A stretch of 64,000 nt of DNA from Novosphingobium sp. 9U (GTDB lineage: Bacteria; Pseudomonadota; Alphaproteobacteria; Sphingomonadales; Sphingomonadaceae). The position numbers and the translations under genes are program-made. How positions within the stretch are numbered: position 1 is the stretch's first letter; each line of letters opens with the position of its first letter. Shown in pieces: positions 35,153 through 43,641 of this stretch. Under the pieces are notes generated by a model. It had not been told where the DNA came from, did not search any database, and worked only from the letters and a program-made list of their open reading frames with translations. The stretch is from positions 2,093,285-2,157,284 of the forward strand of contig NZ_LR732469.1 in NCBI RefSeq assembly GCF_902506425.1, written 5' to 3'.

Positions 35153-35607
35153 AGCAGAACGGCGAACCTTCGGTCGAGGAGATCCTCGCCTCGATCAAGC
35201 AAGTGATCGCGCGCGACAGCCGCGTCGGCAGCGCCTTCGATACTCCACGCCGCGAGACCTCTCCTGCCGAACAGCCGCAGTCGCGCGACGAAGCGGAGGA
35301 CGTACTCGACCTTACCGAGACAGTAGCCGTCGATCCGGCTGCCGATGTGGCGTCCGCAGAGCCGTCCACGCCGCTCCTCAACGAAGTGGCGCACGCCGCG
35401 ATGCGCGAGTCGCTCGCCGCGCTGGCCGCCATCTCCGGCCCAGGCGCATCGCCGCAGATCGTCCGCTCGGGTGAGACATCGCTCGAGGGCCTCGTACGTG
35501 AACTGCTGCGGCCTGCTCTGACCGAGTGGCTCGACAAGAACCTGCCCGGCATCGTGGAGCGGATGGTGGCAGCCGAAATCGCGCGAATTGTCGGCAAGAA
35601 GGCCTAA
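35149..35607 (+). CDS. popZ: PopZ-type polar organising protein (DUF2497)
   Basis: A 152-residue protein: a short N-terminal helix EPSVEEILASIKQVIARD, an acidic/Pro-rich linker (about 45-90), and the C-terminal oligomerisation region LEGLVRELLRPALTEWLDKN followed by LPGIVERMVAAEIARIV, which is diagnostic of PopZ. In Caulobacter PopZ forms a polar matrix that anchors ParB-parS and recruits ParA, so it connects to the par locus here. The linker is much shorter than in some PopZ proteins. It overlaps the tolC stop by 4 bp (ATGA). Confidence 0.85.
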   Translation: MKQNGEPSVEEILASIKQVIARDSRVGSAFDTPRRETSPAEQPQSRDEAEDVLDLTETVAVDPAADVASAEPSTPLLNEVAHAAMRESLAALAAISGPGASPQIVRSGETSLEGLVRELLRPALTEWLDKNLPGIVERMVAAEIARIVGKKA

Positions 35608-35666
35608 GGGCTTAGGCTCGGCTCCGGCACTGGACGCCGCCTTCTCCCGCACCTACTTCGTCGGAC

Positions 35667-36101
35667 ATGCCAAAACCTGACCCGGCGCTGCTCGATCCGG
35701 AGCGCTACCTCTTCACGTGCCGGATCGAACCGCGCTTCAGCGATCTCGACGTCAACCTGCACATCAATAACGTCGCCATGGCCGCATTCCTGGAAGAGGC
35801 GCACATCCGCTTCCATCGCGTGAACGGGTATCGCCAGGGTATAACTGGCGGGCTGACCACGATGGTGGCGAGCGTAACGATCGAATACCTTGGCCAGGGC
35901 TCCTACCCTGCTCCGATCGACGTCCACCTCGCGATCGAGCGCGTGGGCAGGACCAGCCATGAGATGGTCAAGCTGGTGACTCAGGAAGGCGCGCCCATCG
36001 CCTTCTCGCGCACTGTTATGGTGACGGTCGGGGCCGATGGTCCCGCGCCCAACCCCACGGGGTTCACCCAGACTGCTGCGGAGTGGACACTGCGACCATG
36101 A
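35667..36101 (+). CDS. Acyl-CoA thioesterase (4HBT hotdog fold)
   Basis: A 144-residue hotdog thioesterase hydrolysing acyl-CoA. The conserved segment [20 protein letters not shown] has the DxNxHxNN catalytic pattern, followed by the central helix [15 protein letters not shown] and the strand [14 protein letters not shown]. Starts at ATG 35667; the stop overlaps the next gene by ATGA. Substrate chain length is not evident. Located where valS would normally sit after popZ. Confidence 0.85.
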   Translation: MPKPDPALLDPERYLFTCRIEPRFSDLDVNLHINNVAMAAFLEEAHIRFHRVNGYRQGITGGLTTMVASVTIEYLGQGSYPAPIDVHLAIERVGRTSHEMVKLVTQEGAPIAFSRTVMVTVGADGPAPNPTGFTQTAAEWTLRP

Positions 36102-36502
36102 GCACCAGCGCCAAGGATCTCGCGCAAGCCCGCGCCGCCCTCGCCAAAGCCGGCGGCACGGGTATCCACAACCACATCTTCCTGTGTGCCGAGCCGCAGA
36201 AGGGCGAGTGCTGCCGCCCGGAAGTGGGTGCGGCTGCCTGGAAGTATCTCAAGAAGCGATTGAAACAGCTTGGTCTCGACGGGCGCGGCGGAGTCGCACG
36301 GACCAAGGCGGATTGCCTGCGCATCTGCGTCGCCGGCCCGATCGCGGTCGTGTGGCCAGATGGGGTATGGTACCACTCTTGCACCGAAGAGGTGCTCGAG
36401 CGCGTGATCCAGCAGCACCTGATCGGCGGGATACCGGTGGAGGAGTTCCGCTTGCGTCCCGATCAGGACCCTCAGGTAGAGCTGCTGCCGATCGAGGATT
36501 GA
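36098..36502 (+). CDS. Thioredoxin-fold (2Fe-2S) ferredoxin-like protein
   Basis: A 134-residue protein with the pattern [14 protein letters not shown] at the start and [19 protein letters not shown] in the middle; the four-cysteine spacing (C-x8-CC ... C-x3-C) fits thin [2Fe-2S] ferredoxins related to the 24-kDa subunit of respiratory complex I. It ends with a [22 protein letters not shown] helix. Start ATG 36098 overlaps the upstream stop (ATGA), so it is co-translated with the thioesterase. Electron partners unknown. Confidence 0.85.
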   Translation: MSTSAKDLAQARAALAKAGGTGIHNHIFLCAEPQKGECCRPEVGAAAWKYLKKRLKQLGLDGRGGVARTKADCLRICVAGPIAVVWPDGVWYHSCTEEVLERVIQQHLIGGIPVEEFRLRPDQDPQVELLPIED

Positions 36503-36505
36503 GCC

Positions 36506-36799
36506 TTAGCGGTTGCGCTCTTCCTCAAGCTTGTCGGCAATCGCATCGTCATGGCCGGTACCGCTCGACAGGAACAGTAGCCCCATCAATGCCGACGTCA
36601 GCAGCATGGTGAACCCGATCCCCAGCGCCGCGGCGATGTACATGTGGATCGAGACCATGCCGTTGCTCTTGTAGAGCACCCACAGCGAGCCGGCGACCAG
36701 CGTCACGGTGACCAGCATCATCCACCGCATGATCTGGCGGTAACGCGCCCAGGCGTGCGCGGCTTTCTCAGGGTCGTCGAGCGGGGAGCGAGGTATCAT
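36506..36799 (-). CDS. Small two-helix membrane protein, unknown function
   Basis: A 97-residue protein from ATG 36799 (AGGAC ribosome site) with an N-terminal charged helix (DDPEKAAHAWARYRQIMRW) and two hydrophobic helices (about 28-45 and 50-75), ending in a charged IADKLEEERNR tail. No family recognised with confidence. Convergent with the ferredoxin-like gene (3-bp gap) and divergent from the CBS gene. Confidence 0.7.
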   Translation of the reverse strand: MIPRSPLDDPEKAAHAWARYRQIMRWMMLVTVTLVAGSLWVLYKSNGMVSIHMYIAAALGIGFTMLLTSALMGLLFLSSGTGHDDAIADKLEEERNR

Positions 36800-36890
36800 G
36801 ATGCGTCCTATGTGCGCGCAGGCTCGCCTGCTCGCAAGGGCCTGGCGGCCAATCGAGCTCCGGTCGCGAGAAGAACCAGGGCGCACCGGT

Positions 36891-36918
36891 TTGCGCGCCG
36901 CCGGTGCTGTGTTATCCT
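36891..36918 (+). promoter_or_regulatory. Candidate promoter of the CBS gene
   Basis: TTGCGC (36891-36896) and TATCCT (36913-36918) with a 16-bp spacer, 31 bp before the CBS gene ATG. Weak match, supported by position. Confidence 0.35.
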
Positions 36919-36949
36919 CCTCGCAACAACAAGATACAGGAGAGCGATA

Positions 36950-37378
36950 ATGACCGTGGGTCGTCTCATCCAAGGCCGCGACACGGCCGTCCTGACTTGC
37001 AGCACACAGACTCTGGTCCGCGAGGCGGCCGGCATGCTCGCAGAGCGGCGGATCGGTGCCCTGCCCGTCATGGAGGGCGAGGCGCTGGCCGGCATGTTCT
37101 CGGAGCGCGACGTGATCTACGGGCTCAGCCAGCATGGCCCTGAGGTGCTGGCAAAGATCGTCGGAGAGGTCATGACCGCGCCCGCAGTCAGCGTCGAGCC
37201 GGATACCACCGTGCTCCAAGCCCTCTCGCTGATGACGCGCCGACGGATTCGCCACCTGCCGGTGCTGACCGGGGGCAAGATGATCGGCTTCGTCTCCATC
37301 GGGGACTTGGTGAAGCACCGCATCGACCAGATCCAGTCCGAGGCTGAGGCGATGCGCACTTATATCCAGATGGCCTGA
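36950..37378 (+). CDS. CBS-pair domain protein
   Basis: A 142-residue stand-alone protein of two CBS motifs (about 8-65 and 75-130): LVREAAGMLAERRIGALPVM and SEAEAMRTY at the ends, with the second half showing FVSIGDLVKHRI. CBS pairs sense AMP, ATP or S-adenosylmethionine and regulate partner enzymes. No fused enzyme domain. ATG at 36950 with CAGGAGAG site. The partner is not evident from context. Confidence 0.92.
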   Translation: MTVGRLIQGRDTAVLTCSTQTLVREAAGMLAERRIGALPVMEGEALAGMFSERDVIYGLSQHGPEVLAKIVGEVMTAPAVSVEPDTTVLQALSLMTRRRIRHLPVLTGGKMIGFVSIGDLVKHRIDQIQSEAEAMRTYIQMA

Positions 37379-37460
37379 GGGCGAGCGGCCCAGCCGAGGG
37401 CGCTCTCGACCAACCCCTCACCTGCTTGCCGCAAGCACAAGCCGGGCCTACATTCCCTGC

Positions 37461-37805
37461 ATGGAAACCGACCTGCAGATCGCACCCGTCACCCTCAGTC
37501 CTTCCGCCGCGGCGCGGGTCGCCGCGATCGCGAGCAAGCAAGGCAAGCCGGCGATCCTGCGCCTCTCGGTAGAGGGCGGCGGTTGCTCGGGCTTCCAGTA
37601 CAAATTCGGCCTGGCTGAGGGGCAGGAACCCGCCGACACAGTGACCGAGACGGATGGCGTGCGGCTGGTGGTCGATGATGTCAGCATCGACCTCGTCGCC
37701 GGCTGCGTAGTGGACTACGTCGAGTCGCTGGGCGGTGCGGCCTTTCGGGTCGAGAATCCGCAAGCCAGCGCCGGCTGCGGTTGCGGCTCCAGCTTCGCGA
37801 TCTGA
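37461..37805 (+). CDS. erpA: Iron-sulfur cluster insertion protein (A-type carrier)
   Basis: A 114-residue A-type Fe-S carrier delivering clusters to apoproteins. The three cysteine ligands are C42 in GGGCSGFQY and C106 and C108 in AGCGCGSSF. The ErpA-type N-terminus (VTLSPSAAARVAAIAS) supports that subfamily over IscA, although this is not decisive. Close upstream of xthA (8-bp gap), same strand. No SUF or ISC operon is nearby. Confidence 0.9.
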   Translation: METDLQIAPVTLSPSAAARVAAIASKQGKPAILRLSVEGGGCSGFQYKFGLAEGQEPADTVTETDGVRLVVDDVSIDLVAGCVVDYVESLGGAAFRVENPQASAGCGCGSSFAI

Positions 37806-37813
37806 CCGCACCG

Positions 37814-38590
37814 ATGATCAAGGTCGCGTCGTTCAACATCAATGGCATCAAGGCGCGCCTGCCGCGCTTGCTGGAGTGGCTGGAGGAGACCCGCCCTTCG
37901 GTCGCCTGCCTGCAGGAAATCAAGACTCAGGACGAAGGCTTCCCCGCCGACGAGTTCGAGAAGTTGGGCTACAAGGCGATCTGGCACGGCCAAAAGGGCT
38001 TCAACGGCGTCGCCATCCTGGCGGATGGCGAGCAGCCGGTCGAAGTGCAGCGCGGTCTGGATGGCGAGCCGGAGGACGAGCACTCGCGCTATATCGAGGC
38101 TGATGTTTTTGGTGTGCGCGTCGCCTGCATCTATCTGCCCAACGGCAATCCCCAGCCCGGCCCCAAGTTCGACTACAAGCTGCGCTGGATGGAGCGCCTG
38201 CGCCGCCGCATGCATGCCATCGCGGCCGAAGAAGTGCCGGCGATCGTCACCGGCGACTACAACGTCATTCCCAACGATTGCGACGTGTGGGCGCCCAAGG
38301 CGATGGCCAGCGACGCACTGATGCAGCCTGAGTCGCGCAACGCCTACACGCGGCTGATGCACGATGGCTGGACCGACGCTTTGGCGACTCACAACCCGCG
38401 CGGCGGCGTGTGGACGTACTGGGACTATCAGGCCGGTGCTTGGCAGCGAGACCATGGCTTCCGCATCGACCACGCCCTGCTCTCACCCGAGCTGGCCGAC
38501 CGGCTAGTCGCCTGCGGTGTCGACAAGGCGCATCGCGGCAGGGAAAAGGCCAGCGACCATGCACCGGTATGGGTAGCGCTGCGAGCCTGA
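37814..38590 (+). CDS. xthA: Exodeoxyribonuclease III / AP endonuclease
   Basis: Base-excision repair endonuclease that cuts at abasic sites and removes 3' blocks. The 258-residue protein has FNINGIKARL, LQEIKTQD (catalytic Glu), GDYNVIP (Asp/Asn) and SDHAPV (His) at the expected positions. Start ATG 37814. Converges with the cell wall hydrolase gene across a hairpin. Confidence 0.95.
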   Translation: MIKVASFNINGIKARLPRLLEWLEETRPSVACLQEIKTQDEGFPADEFEKLGYKAIWHGQKGFNGVAILADGEQPVEVQRGLDGEPEDEHSRYIEADVFGVRVACIYLPNGNPQPGPKFDYKLRWMERLRRRMHAIAAEEVPAIVTGDYNVIPNDCDVWAPKAMASDALMQPESRNAYTRLMHDGWTDALATHNPRGGVWTYWDYQAGAWQRDHGFRIDHALLSPELADRLVACGVDKAHRGREKASDHAPVWVALRA

Positions 38591-38596
38591 AGTCTC

Positions 38597-38627
38597 ACGT
38601 CGACCCGGATCAAACCTGGGTCGACGT
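38597..38627. terminator. Bidirectional hairpin between xthA and hydrolase
   Basis: ACGTCGACCC (38597-38606) pairs with GGGTCGACGT (38618-38627), 10 bp, with an 11-base loop. It lies between convergent stops and could end both transcripts. Confidence 0.55.
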
Positions 38628-38633
38628 CTGATC

Positions 38634-39284
38634 TCAGCGGTAGAACACGTGATTGTCGACCCGCGCCAGGCGAGTCAGGCGCCAGTTGGGCGATACACGT
38701 GCGGCGTGGAAGTAGAGGGCGTTAGGCGCCTCACTGCTCCAGCTGCCCTGATCGGCGATGCGAGCGATCGCCATCGCCTCACGCCAGTCCTGCGAGGCGG
38801 TGCGTACCGCCGGCATGCTGCGGCCGCGTACGAACGAGAACTGCGAGGGCTGGTAAACGACGCCGCAGTAGCTCGCCGGGAAGCGGCCGGACTTGGAGCG
38901 GTTCACGACCACGCGGCCGACAGCCAGTTGGCCTTCCAGCGACTCGCCGCGCGCTTCGAAATAGATGGCGCCGGCAAGGCAGCGCATTTCGGAAGAGAGA
39001 TCGGCCTCGGTAGGCTGGGCATCGACGAGAGCGTCGAGCGTGCCGGCCTGTCGCGCTGCGGCGAGCTGGGCTTCGGCGTCGGTGCCTGTTCCGGTGCCAG
39101 CGCCGACTTGCGGCAGAGGCTGCACCACGGGATTGGCAACGAACTGGGTGGATGTTGTATCCGGCAACACGATGGTCGGGATCATCACTTCGGCTGCTGC
39201 GCCTGCGGCTCGGAACCCCAGCAGACCGGTCAACAGCGTTCCGGCAAGCGCCACTGCGCTCGCCGCTCGTACTTTACGTAGCAT
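38634..39284 (-). CDS. Cell wall hydrolase (SleB/Hydrolase_2 family)
   Basis: Secreted murein hydrolase-like protein of 216 residues. Signal/anchor region (about 1-30), a variable middle, and a C-terminal Hydrolase_2 domain with AGAIYFEARGESLEGQLAV (catalytic Glu), VNRSKSGRFPASYCGVVYQP and QFSFV. The family cleaves glycan strands or the cortex; here it probably assists wall remodelling. ATG at 39284. Upstream is an AT-containing gap with no gene. Confidence 0.88.
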   Translation of the reverse strand: MLRKVRAASAVALAGTLLTGLLGFRAAGAAAEVMIPTIVLPDTTSTQFVANPVVQPLPQVGAGTGTGTDAEAQLAAARQAGTLDALVDAQPTEADLSSEMRCLAGAIYFEARGESLEGQLAVGRVVVNRSKSGRFPASYCGVVYQPSQFSFVRGRSMPAVRTASQDWREAMAIARIADQGSWSSEAPNALYFHAARVSPNWRLTRLARVDNHVFYR

Positions 39285-39473
39285 TTAAGGCGTTCAAAAA
39301 GCGGTGAGCATCCGTCGCACACGGGAACGCTTTGCCCCTCAAGCACGTATATATGACGTGCACGCCTGCCGATGGCCCCCCGTCTGCGTGCTAGCTGGTG
39401 CGCTGAACTGCGTCCCAAGCCGCTTCCGCATGTGAGCGAGGTGGCCACTGGCCTACCGCAACTGCGAAGTCAA

Positions 39474-39806
39474 TCAGCCTTGCGCCAGCTCTTCGATGAA
39501 GCGTTCACCATCACGGACGTCCAGTTCGACGATCCATAAATCGCTATCCTGGTCCTTCCGACGCTCCAGGTATTCACCGAAAGTGAACGGCGCGTTGGCG
39601 TCCTGCTGGCGCGACACGGACCAGCGCCGGGTGCCATCGGCCTGCGGCATGCGCTCGTAAGCCGTGGATAAGGAACCGCGATCGTTCAGGACCACCAGCA
39701 GTGTTCCGGAGTCGCGATCGCCGCGCGCCAGCACCGTCGCGAAGCCGCCCTCCCCTTCGACCCGGCGGACTAGGGCGCTGACTTCCAGGTGCGTCGGGAG
39801 CCGCAA
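39474..39806 (-). CDS. DUF1491 family protein
   Basis: A 110-residue cytoplasmic protein typical of the DUF1491 family in alphaproteobacteria: LPTHLEVSALVRRVEGEGGF at the start, RGDRDSGTLLVVL and LWIVELDVRDGERFIEEL. No function is known. ATG at 39806, 9 bp after the thioesterase stop, so co-transcribed with ptsN and the thioesterase. Confidence 0.9.
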   Translation of the reverse strand: MRLPTHLEVSALVRRVEGEGGFATVLARGDRDSGTLLVVLNDRGSLSTAYERMPQADGTRRWSVSRQQDANAPFTFGEYLERRKDQDSDLWIVELDVRDGERFIEELAQG

Positions 39807-39815
39807 CGGGTCCGC

Positions 39816-40301
39816 TCAGCCCGCCGACGGGGCGGCATAGCCCGGCAGACCAGAGAGCGCGATGCGCGAGCGCATGAAGGTGCCGGTGCCCCGCCCGATC
39901 TCCTCGCCCTCTTCATCCACCAAGCGCGATTCGGCCACCAGGACGCGACGCCGGCCGCTTACCCAGTGCCCTTCGGCGACGATGGTACCGCCACGCACCG
40001 GCTTGGTCAGGTGGAGGTTGAAGGCGGTGGTCAGCAGGAAACGGTCCGTGACCAGCGAGTTCGCCGCATAGAACGCGGCGTCGTCCAGCATCTTGAAGTA
40101 CATGGTGCCATGCGCCGCACCCGCGGCATGGAAGACCTCCGGCTCTACCGGAAAGACGATGCGGGCACGCCCTTCCCCAGTGACCGACAATGACGAGCGG
40201 AACAGCTGGTTGATCGGTGCGGAGGCGTAGAGACCTTCCAGCGCGCGCCAGTGAACCTCGGCGCCCGAAGCCGCCTCAGGCGGCGTCGCGGTCGATGACA
40301 T
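39816..40301 (-). CDS. PaaI-family thioesterase
   Basis: Hotdog thioesterase of 161 residues with IVFPVEPEVFHAAGAAHGTMYFKMLDDAAFYAANSL, the HG...D region of PaaI/YbgC-like enzymes, and a second half with LHLTKPVRGGTIVAEGHWV. ATG at 40301 overlaps the ptsN stop by 26 bp; no later start codon in frame is plausible. Substrate unknown. Part of a ptsN-thioesterase-DUF1491 unit. Confidence 0.87.
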   Translation of the reverse strand: MSSTATPPEAASGAEVHWRALEGLYASAPINQLFRSSLSVTGEGRARIVFPVEPEVFHAAGAAHGTMYFKMLDDAAFYAANSLVTDRFLLTTAFNLHLTKPVRGGTIVAEGHWVSGRRRVLVAESRLVDEEGEEIGRGTGTFMRSRIALSGLPGYAAPSAG

Positions 40302-40737
40302 TGGAAAGCAGACTGTAGATCACATCGGTGCCCGATGCGGCCACCAGCGCGGCATGCATGCGCTCGTCCCGCATCATGCGCGAGATCGCAGCGAGCGCCT
40401 GGAGGTGAGTCGCGCCCGCGCCATCGGGCGAGAGCAAGCCGAAGACCAGATCGACCGGCATGCCGTCGGCAGCATCGAAATCGACCGGGCGATCCAGCCG
40501 GATCACGGCCGCTACCGGGCGAGTCAGACCGGGAATGCGCGCATGCGGGATCGCGACGTGGCGACCGAAGCCGGTGCTGCCCAACCGTTCACGCTCGGTG
40601 ACGCGCTCCAGCACGAGATCGCGGTCAAGCTCGTAGACTTGCGCGAAAACGTCGGCGAGGCGAGCCAGGATACTGGCCTTGTCGTCCCCGCTCGCCATTG
40701 TGACGGCCTCGGGCAGAAGAATGAAAAGAGTACTCAT
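40276..40737 (-). CDS. ptsN: PTS IIA-like nitrogen-regulatory protein
   Basis: The EIIA component of the nitrogen phosphotransferase system, phosphorylated on H65 in GRHVAIPHARI by NPr. In alphaproteobacteria it links carbon, nitrogen and potassium control and can regulate ppGpp. Length 153 is normal. Start ATG 40737. Separated from hpf by 143 bp containing a hairpin, so it may have its own promoter. Confidence 0.93.
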   Translation of the reverse strand: MSTLFILLPEAVTMASGDDKASILARLADVFAQVYELDRDLVLERVTERERLGSTGFGRHVAIPHARIPGLTRPVAAVIRLDRPVDFDAADGMPVDLVFGLLSPDGAGATHLQALAAISRMMRDERMHAALVAASGTDVIYSLLSNVIDRDAA

Positions 40738-40820
40738 TCAATCATCAATCGTGTTCGAGTCAGGCTGGCCATGCAGGACCACCAGACCCCATGATCGCCG
40801 GTCCCACCGGAACCGCGAAA

Positions 40821-40839
40821 CCCCCGGCACTGCCGGGGG
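40821..40839 (-). terminator. Hairpin downstream of hpf
   Basis: CCCCCGG (40821-40827) and CCGGGGG (40833-40839) form a strong GC hairpin with a 5-base loop; on the minus strand it is followed by TTTCGC. Likely a weak terminator between hpf and ptsN. Confidence 0.6.
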
Positions 40840-40880
40840 CCTCGGCCCACTTCTTCAGATCTGAAGAGCGTGACGCCCGC

Positions 40881-41453
40881 TCAGGGGGTCGAAGAAGGCT
40901 CGACCCAGCCGATCGATCCGTCGCCGCGGCGGTAAACCATATTGTGACGGCCAGTGCCAGCATTTTTAAACAGCAACGCCGTGGTGTTGCGCAAGTCGAG
41001 CATCATGACGGCATCCGACACGGTCGCTTCGGGTACGTCGACGCGCGTCTCGGCAATGACCAGCGGCGCGTCGGCCTGCTCCTCTTCCTGCTCGGGTTGC
41101 TCTTCGAAGATCGTGTAGGCAGCCTCTTCGGTGGCCATGGCGAACGTGCTCTGCTCATGGCGATCGACGAGGCGGCGCTTGTAGCGGCGCAGCTGCTTGT
41201 CGATCTTCTCCGCAGCCTGGTCGAAGGCCACGTGTGCGTCCTGCGCGGCCCCGGTGCCCTTGAGCACCAGGTTCTGCATGACATGCATGATGATGTCACA
41301 GCGGAAGGCATTGGCCGGCGCCTTGCCGAAGGTCACGTGGCTCGACAGCGCGCGGCTGAAGTACTTCTCCACCATCGTGCTGAGGCGGTCGCTGGCATGG
41401 GTTTGCAGCGCCTCGCCCGTGTCGACCTGATGGCCGGAAACGCGAATATCCAT
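40881..41453 (-). CDS. hpf: Ribosome hibernation promoting factor, long form
   Basis: Long-form HPF dimerises 70S ribosomes into inactive 100S particles in stationary phase. The 190-residue protein has the RaiA-like N-terminal domain (about 1-100, MDIRVSGHQVDTGEAL) and a C-terminal dimerisation domain (about 130-190) with DAVMMLDLRNTTALLFKNA and HNMVYRRGDGSIGWV. It lies 26 bp after dnaQ, so is in the origin-proximal leftward operon; in many alphaproteobacteria it is next to rpoN, but here dnaQ is the neighbour. Confidence 0.94.
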   Translation of the reverse strand: MDIRVSGHQVDTGEALQTHASDRLSTMVEKYFSRALSSHVTFGKAPANAFRCDIIMHVMQNLVLKGTGAAQDAHVAFDQAAEKIDKQLRRYKRRLVDRHEQSTFAMATEEAAYTIFEEQPEQEEEQADAPLVIAETRVDVPEATVSDAVMMLDLRNTTALLFKNAGTGRHNMVYRRGDGSIGWVEPSSTP

Positions 41454-41479
41454 GGGCGTTCTCTCCTCTTGGTTGGAAA

Positions 41480-42163
41480 TCAGTTGGACCAGATCGGCGT
41501 GTCCACCGTAGCCAAAAACGCGAGGTGCGCGGCCAGTTCCTCCGCACTGGCGGAATGAGGCCGAGCCGGGCGAAGCGGGCGCTCGCGGCGGACCAATACG
41601 GTACCGGCGCTGATCGTTTCCGCGACATCGGCGACAAGCTCGAGCCCGATCTGCCGTCCACCGCGCAGTTCCACATAGACCTGGGCCAGAAGCTCGGCAT
41701 CGAGCAGGGCGCCGTGCATCGTGCGATGACTGCGATCGATACCGTAGCGCGAGCAGAGCGCGTCGAGCGAGAGCTTGGCGCCCGGGTGCCGCACGCGGGC
41801 GAGTGCGACGGTGTCGACCATGCGGGTGCGGCAGACCGGGGGATGGCCGCAGAGGTTCAGCTCGGCATCAAGGAAGCCGAAGTCGAACCCGGCGTTGTGC
41901 GCGACCAGCGGGCTATCGCCGATGAACTCCAGCAGTTCATGCACGCGCTCGGCAAAGGCGGGCTTGTCCGAAAGGAACACGTCGGAAAGCCCGTGCACCG
42001 CCTCCGCTTCGGCGGGCATCGATCGGCCAGGATTGAAATAGGCGTGAAAGGTGCGGCCGGTGGTGACCCGGTTGACCATCTCGATGCAGCCGATCTCCAC
42101 CATTCTGTCTCCCGTTCGGGGATCGAGTCCGGTGGTTTCGGTGTCGAATATGATCTCGCGCAT
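41480..42163 (-). CDS. dnaQ: DNA polymerase III subunit epsilon
   Basis: 3'-5' proofreading exonuclease of the replicative polymerase. The 227-residue protein has the DEDDh motifs FDTETTGLD, HNAGFDFGFLD and the H in RSHRTMHGALLDAELL. It lies 48 bp after coaE. Fits the conserved origin operon of alphaproteobacteria. Confidence 0.95.
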   Translation of the reverse strand: MREIIFDTETTGLDPRTGDRMVEIGCIEMVNRVTTGRTFHAYFNPGRSMPAEAEAVHGLSDVFLSDKPAFAERVHELLEFIGDSPLVAHNAGFDFGFLDAELNLCGHPPVCRTRMVDTVALARVRHPGAKLSLDALCSRYGIDRSHRTMHGALLDAELLAQVYVELRGGRQIGLELVADVAETISAGTVLVRRERPLRPARPHSASAEELAAHLAFLATVDTPIWSN

Positions 42164-42211
42164 TCCACTTCATATCGACGCCCTGCCAGCGGGGCGCAAG
42201 AGTGCAGCACC

Positions 42212-42814
42212 TTATTCGTGCGTGACGAACTCTTGCACGATGCGCTCTACCGCAGCGCGGGTGGCGGGCAGATCGGTGCCGGTATCGATCACGAAGTCGG
42301 CCCGCGCCCGCTTCTCGGCATCGGGCACCTGAAGCGCCAAAATCTGCTCGAACTTGGCCTCGGTCATGCCCGGACGCGCCAGCACGCGCTCACGCTGGGC
42401 AGCTGCTGGCGCGGAGACAACGGCAACAGCATCGAGCCCCTGCGCCCCACCTTTCTCGAACAGCAAGGGGATATCGAACACGACGAGCGGGCGCGCGGCA
42501 TTGTCGTGCAGGAACGCTCTTCGCATCTTGGCGACGGCCGGGTGGACGATCCCCTCGAGCCTGGCGAGCGCTTCGGGGTTGCCAAACACGAGCGCGCCGA
42601 GCTTGGGCCGGTCCACACCGGCGGCACTGGTGGTGCCGGGAAATGCCGCTTCGATGGCGGGCAGCAATGCACCGCCCGGTCCTTGCAATGCATGCACCGC
42701 GGCGTCGGCATCGAAGACCGGTACGCCCAAGTCGCGCAGCATGGCCGCGACCGTCGACTTGCCCATGCCGATCGAGCCGGTGAGTCCCAGGATCTTGGGC
42801 CGGCTCGCGCTCAC
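42212..42814 (-). CDS. coaE: Dephospho-CoA kinase
   Basis: Last step of coenzyme A synthesis: phosphorylates dephospho-CoA at the 3'-OH. 200 residues with P-loop GSIGMGKST (13-21), [10 protein letters not shown], and the lid IPLLFEKGG. Its start overlaps the aroE stop by 4 bp. Confidence 0.96.
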   Translation of the reverse strand: MSASRPKILGLTGSIGMGKSTVAAMLRDLGVPVFDADAAVHALQGPGGALLPAIEAAFPGTTSAAGVDRPKLGALVFGNPEALARLEGIVHPAVAKMRRAFLHDNAARPLVVFDIPLLFEKGGAQGLDAVAVVSAPAAAQRERVLARPGMTEAKFEQILALQVPDAEKRARADFVIDTGTDLPATRAAVERIVQEFVTHE

Positions 42815-43641
42815 TCGCGACGGCCAGACACGATCCGCTCGCGCAGGCGAGCGTCCTCGACGCGCGGCGGCTTGGTACCAAAGAAGCGTGCGAAGGCGTG
42901 GTCGGCCTGGCCGATCAGCATGGCAAGTCCGTCCACGGTGACGAACCCGCGTTCGCGCGCTTCGCGCAGCAGCTCGGTATCGAGCGGACTGGTGACGATG
43001 TCGTAGACCACCGCACCGTCCGCCACGTCGTCGAGCAAGTGCGGCAACGGTGGCTGCCCGGTCATGCCCAGCGCCGAGGTGTTGACCAGGAGATCGGCCG
43101 GCGGAACTTGCTCACCCAGCGCAAAGGCGTGCCCGGGCAGGCCGAATTCGGCGAGCAGCGCCTGCGCCTTCTCAAGGCTGCGGTTCTGGAGCGAGACCCA
43201 TGAGGTTCCGACGTCGGCCAGCGCCGCCAGCACGGCTCGGGCTGCGCCTCCCGCCCCGATCACGGTCACCGTTTCGAACCGCGTGGCGCCAAGCGGCTCC
43301 ATGAAGCCCGGCGCGTCGGTGTTGGTGCCGCTGAGCGTGCCATCGGCAGCACGCACGATCGTATTCACCGCGCCGATCCGTTGCGCAATGGGCTCGATGG
43401 TGTCGAGCAAGGGCAGCACAGCCTGCTTGTGCGGCATCGTCACGTTGCAGCCGCGCCAAGCGGCATCGGCGCGCCGCAGTTCGAGGTAGGTCGGCAGGCC
43501 GTCCATCGTGACGTGACAATGGTCGTAGCGCCCATCGAGGCCGAGCTCATCCAGCCAGAAACCGTGGATCGCCGGAGACTTCGACTGGATAATCGGATCG
43601 CCGATGACTTCGGCGTACGGCTGGGCTGGCGTGTGGCTCAC
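42811..43641 (-). CDS. aroE: Shikimate dehydrogenase
   Basis: Reduces 3-dehydroshikimate to shikimate with NADPH in aromatic amino acid synthesis. 276 residues with SKSPAIH (20-26) for substrate binding, catalytic lysine in NVTMPHKQ, and the NADPH motif [14 protein letters not shown]. Overlaps maf by 4 bp. Second gene of the coupled ppsR-maf-aroE-coaE-dnaQ series. Confidence 0.96.
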   Translation of the reverse strand: MSHTPAQPYAEVIGDPIIQSKSPAIHGFWLDELGLDGRYDHCHVTMDGLPTYLELRRADAAWRGCNVTMPHKQAVLPLLDTIEPIAQRIGAVNTIVRAADGTLSGTNTDAPGFMEPLGATRFETVTVIGAGGAARAVLAALADVGTSWVSLQNRSLEKAQALLAEFGLPGHAFALGEQVPPADLLVNTSALGMTGQPPLPHLLDDVADGAVVYDIVTSPLDTELLREARERGFVTVDGLAMLIGQADHAFARFFGTKPPRVEDARLRERIVSGRRE

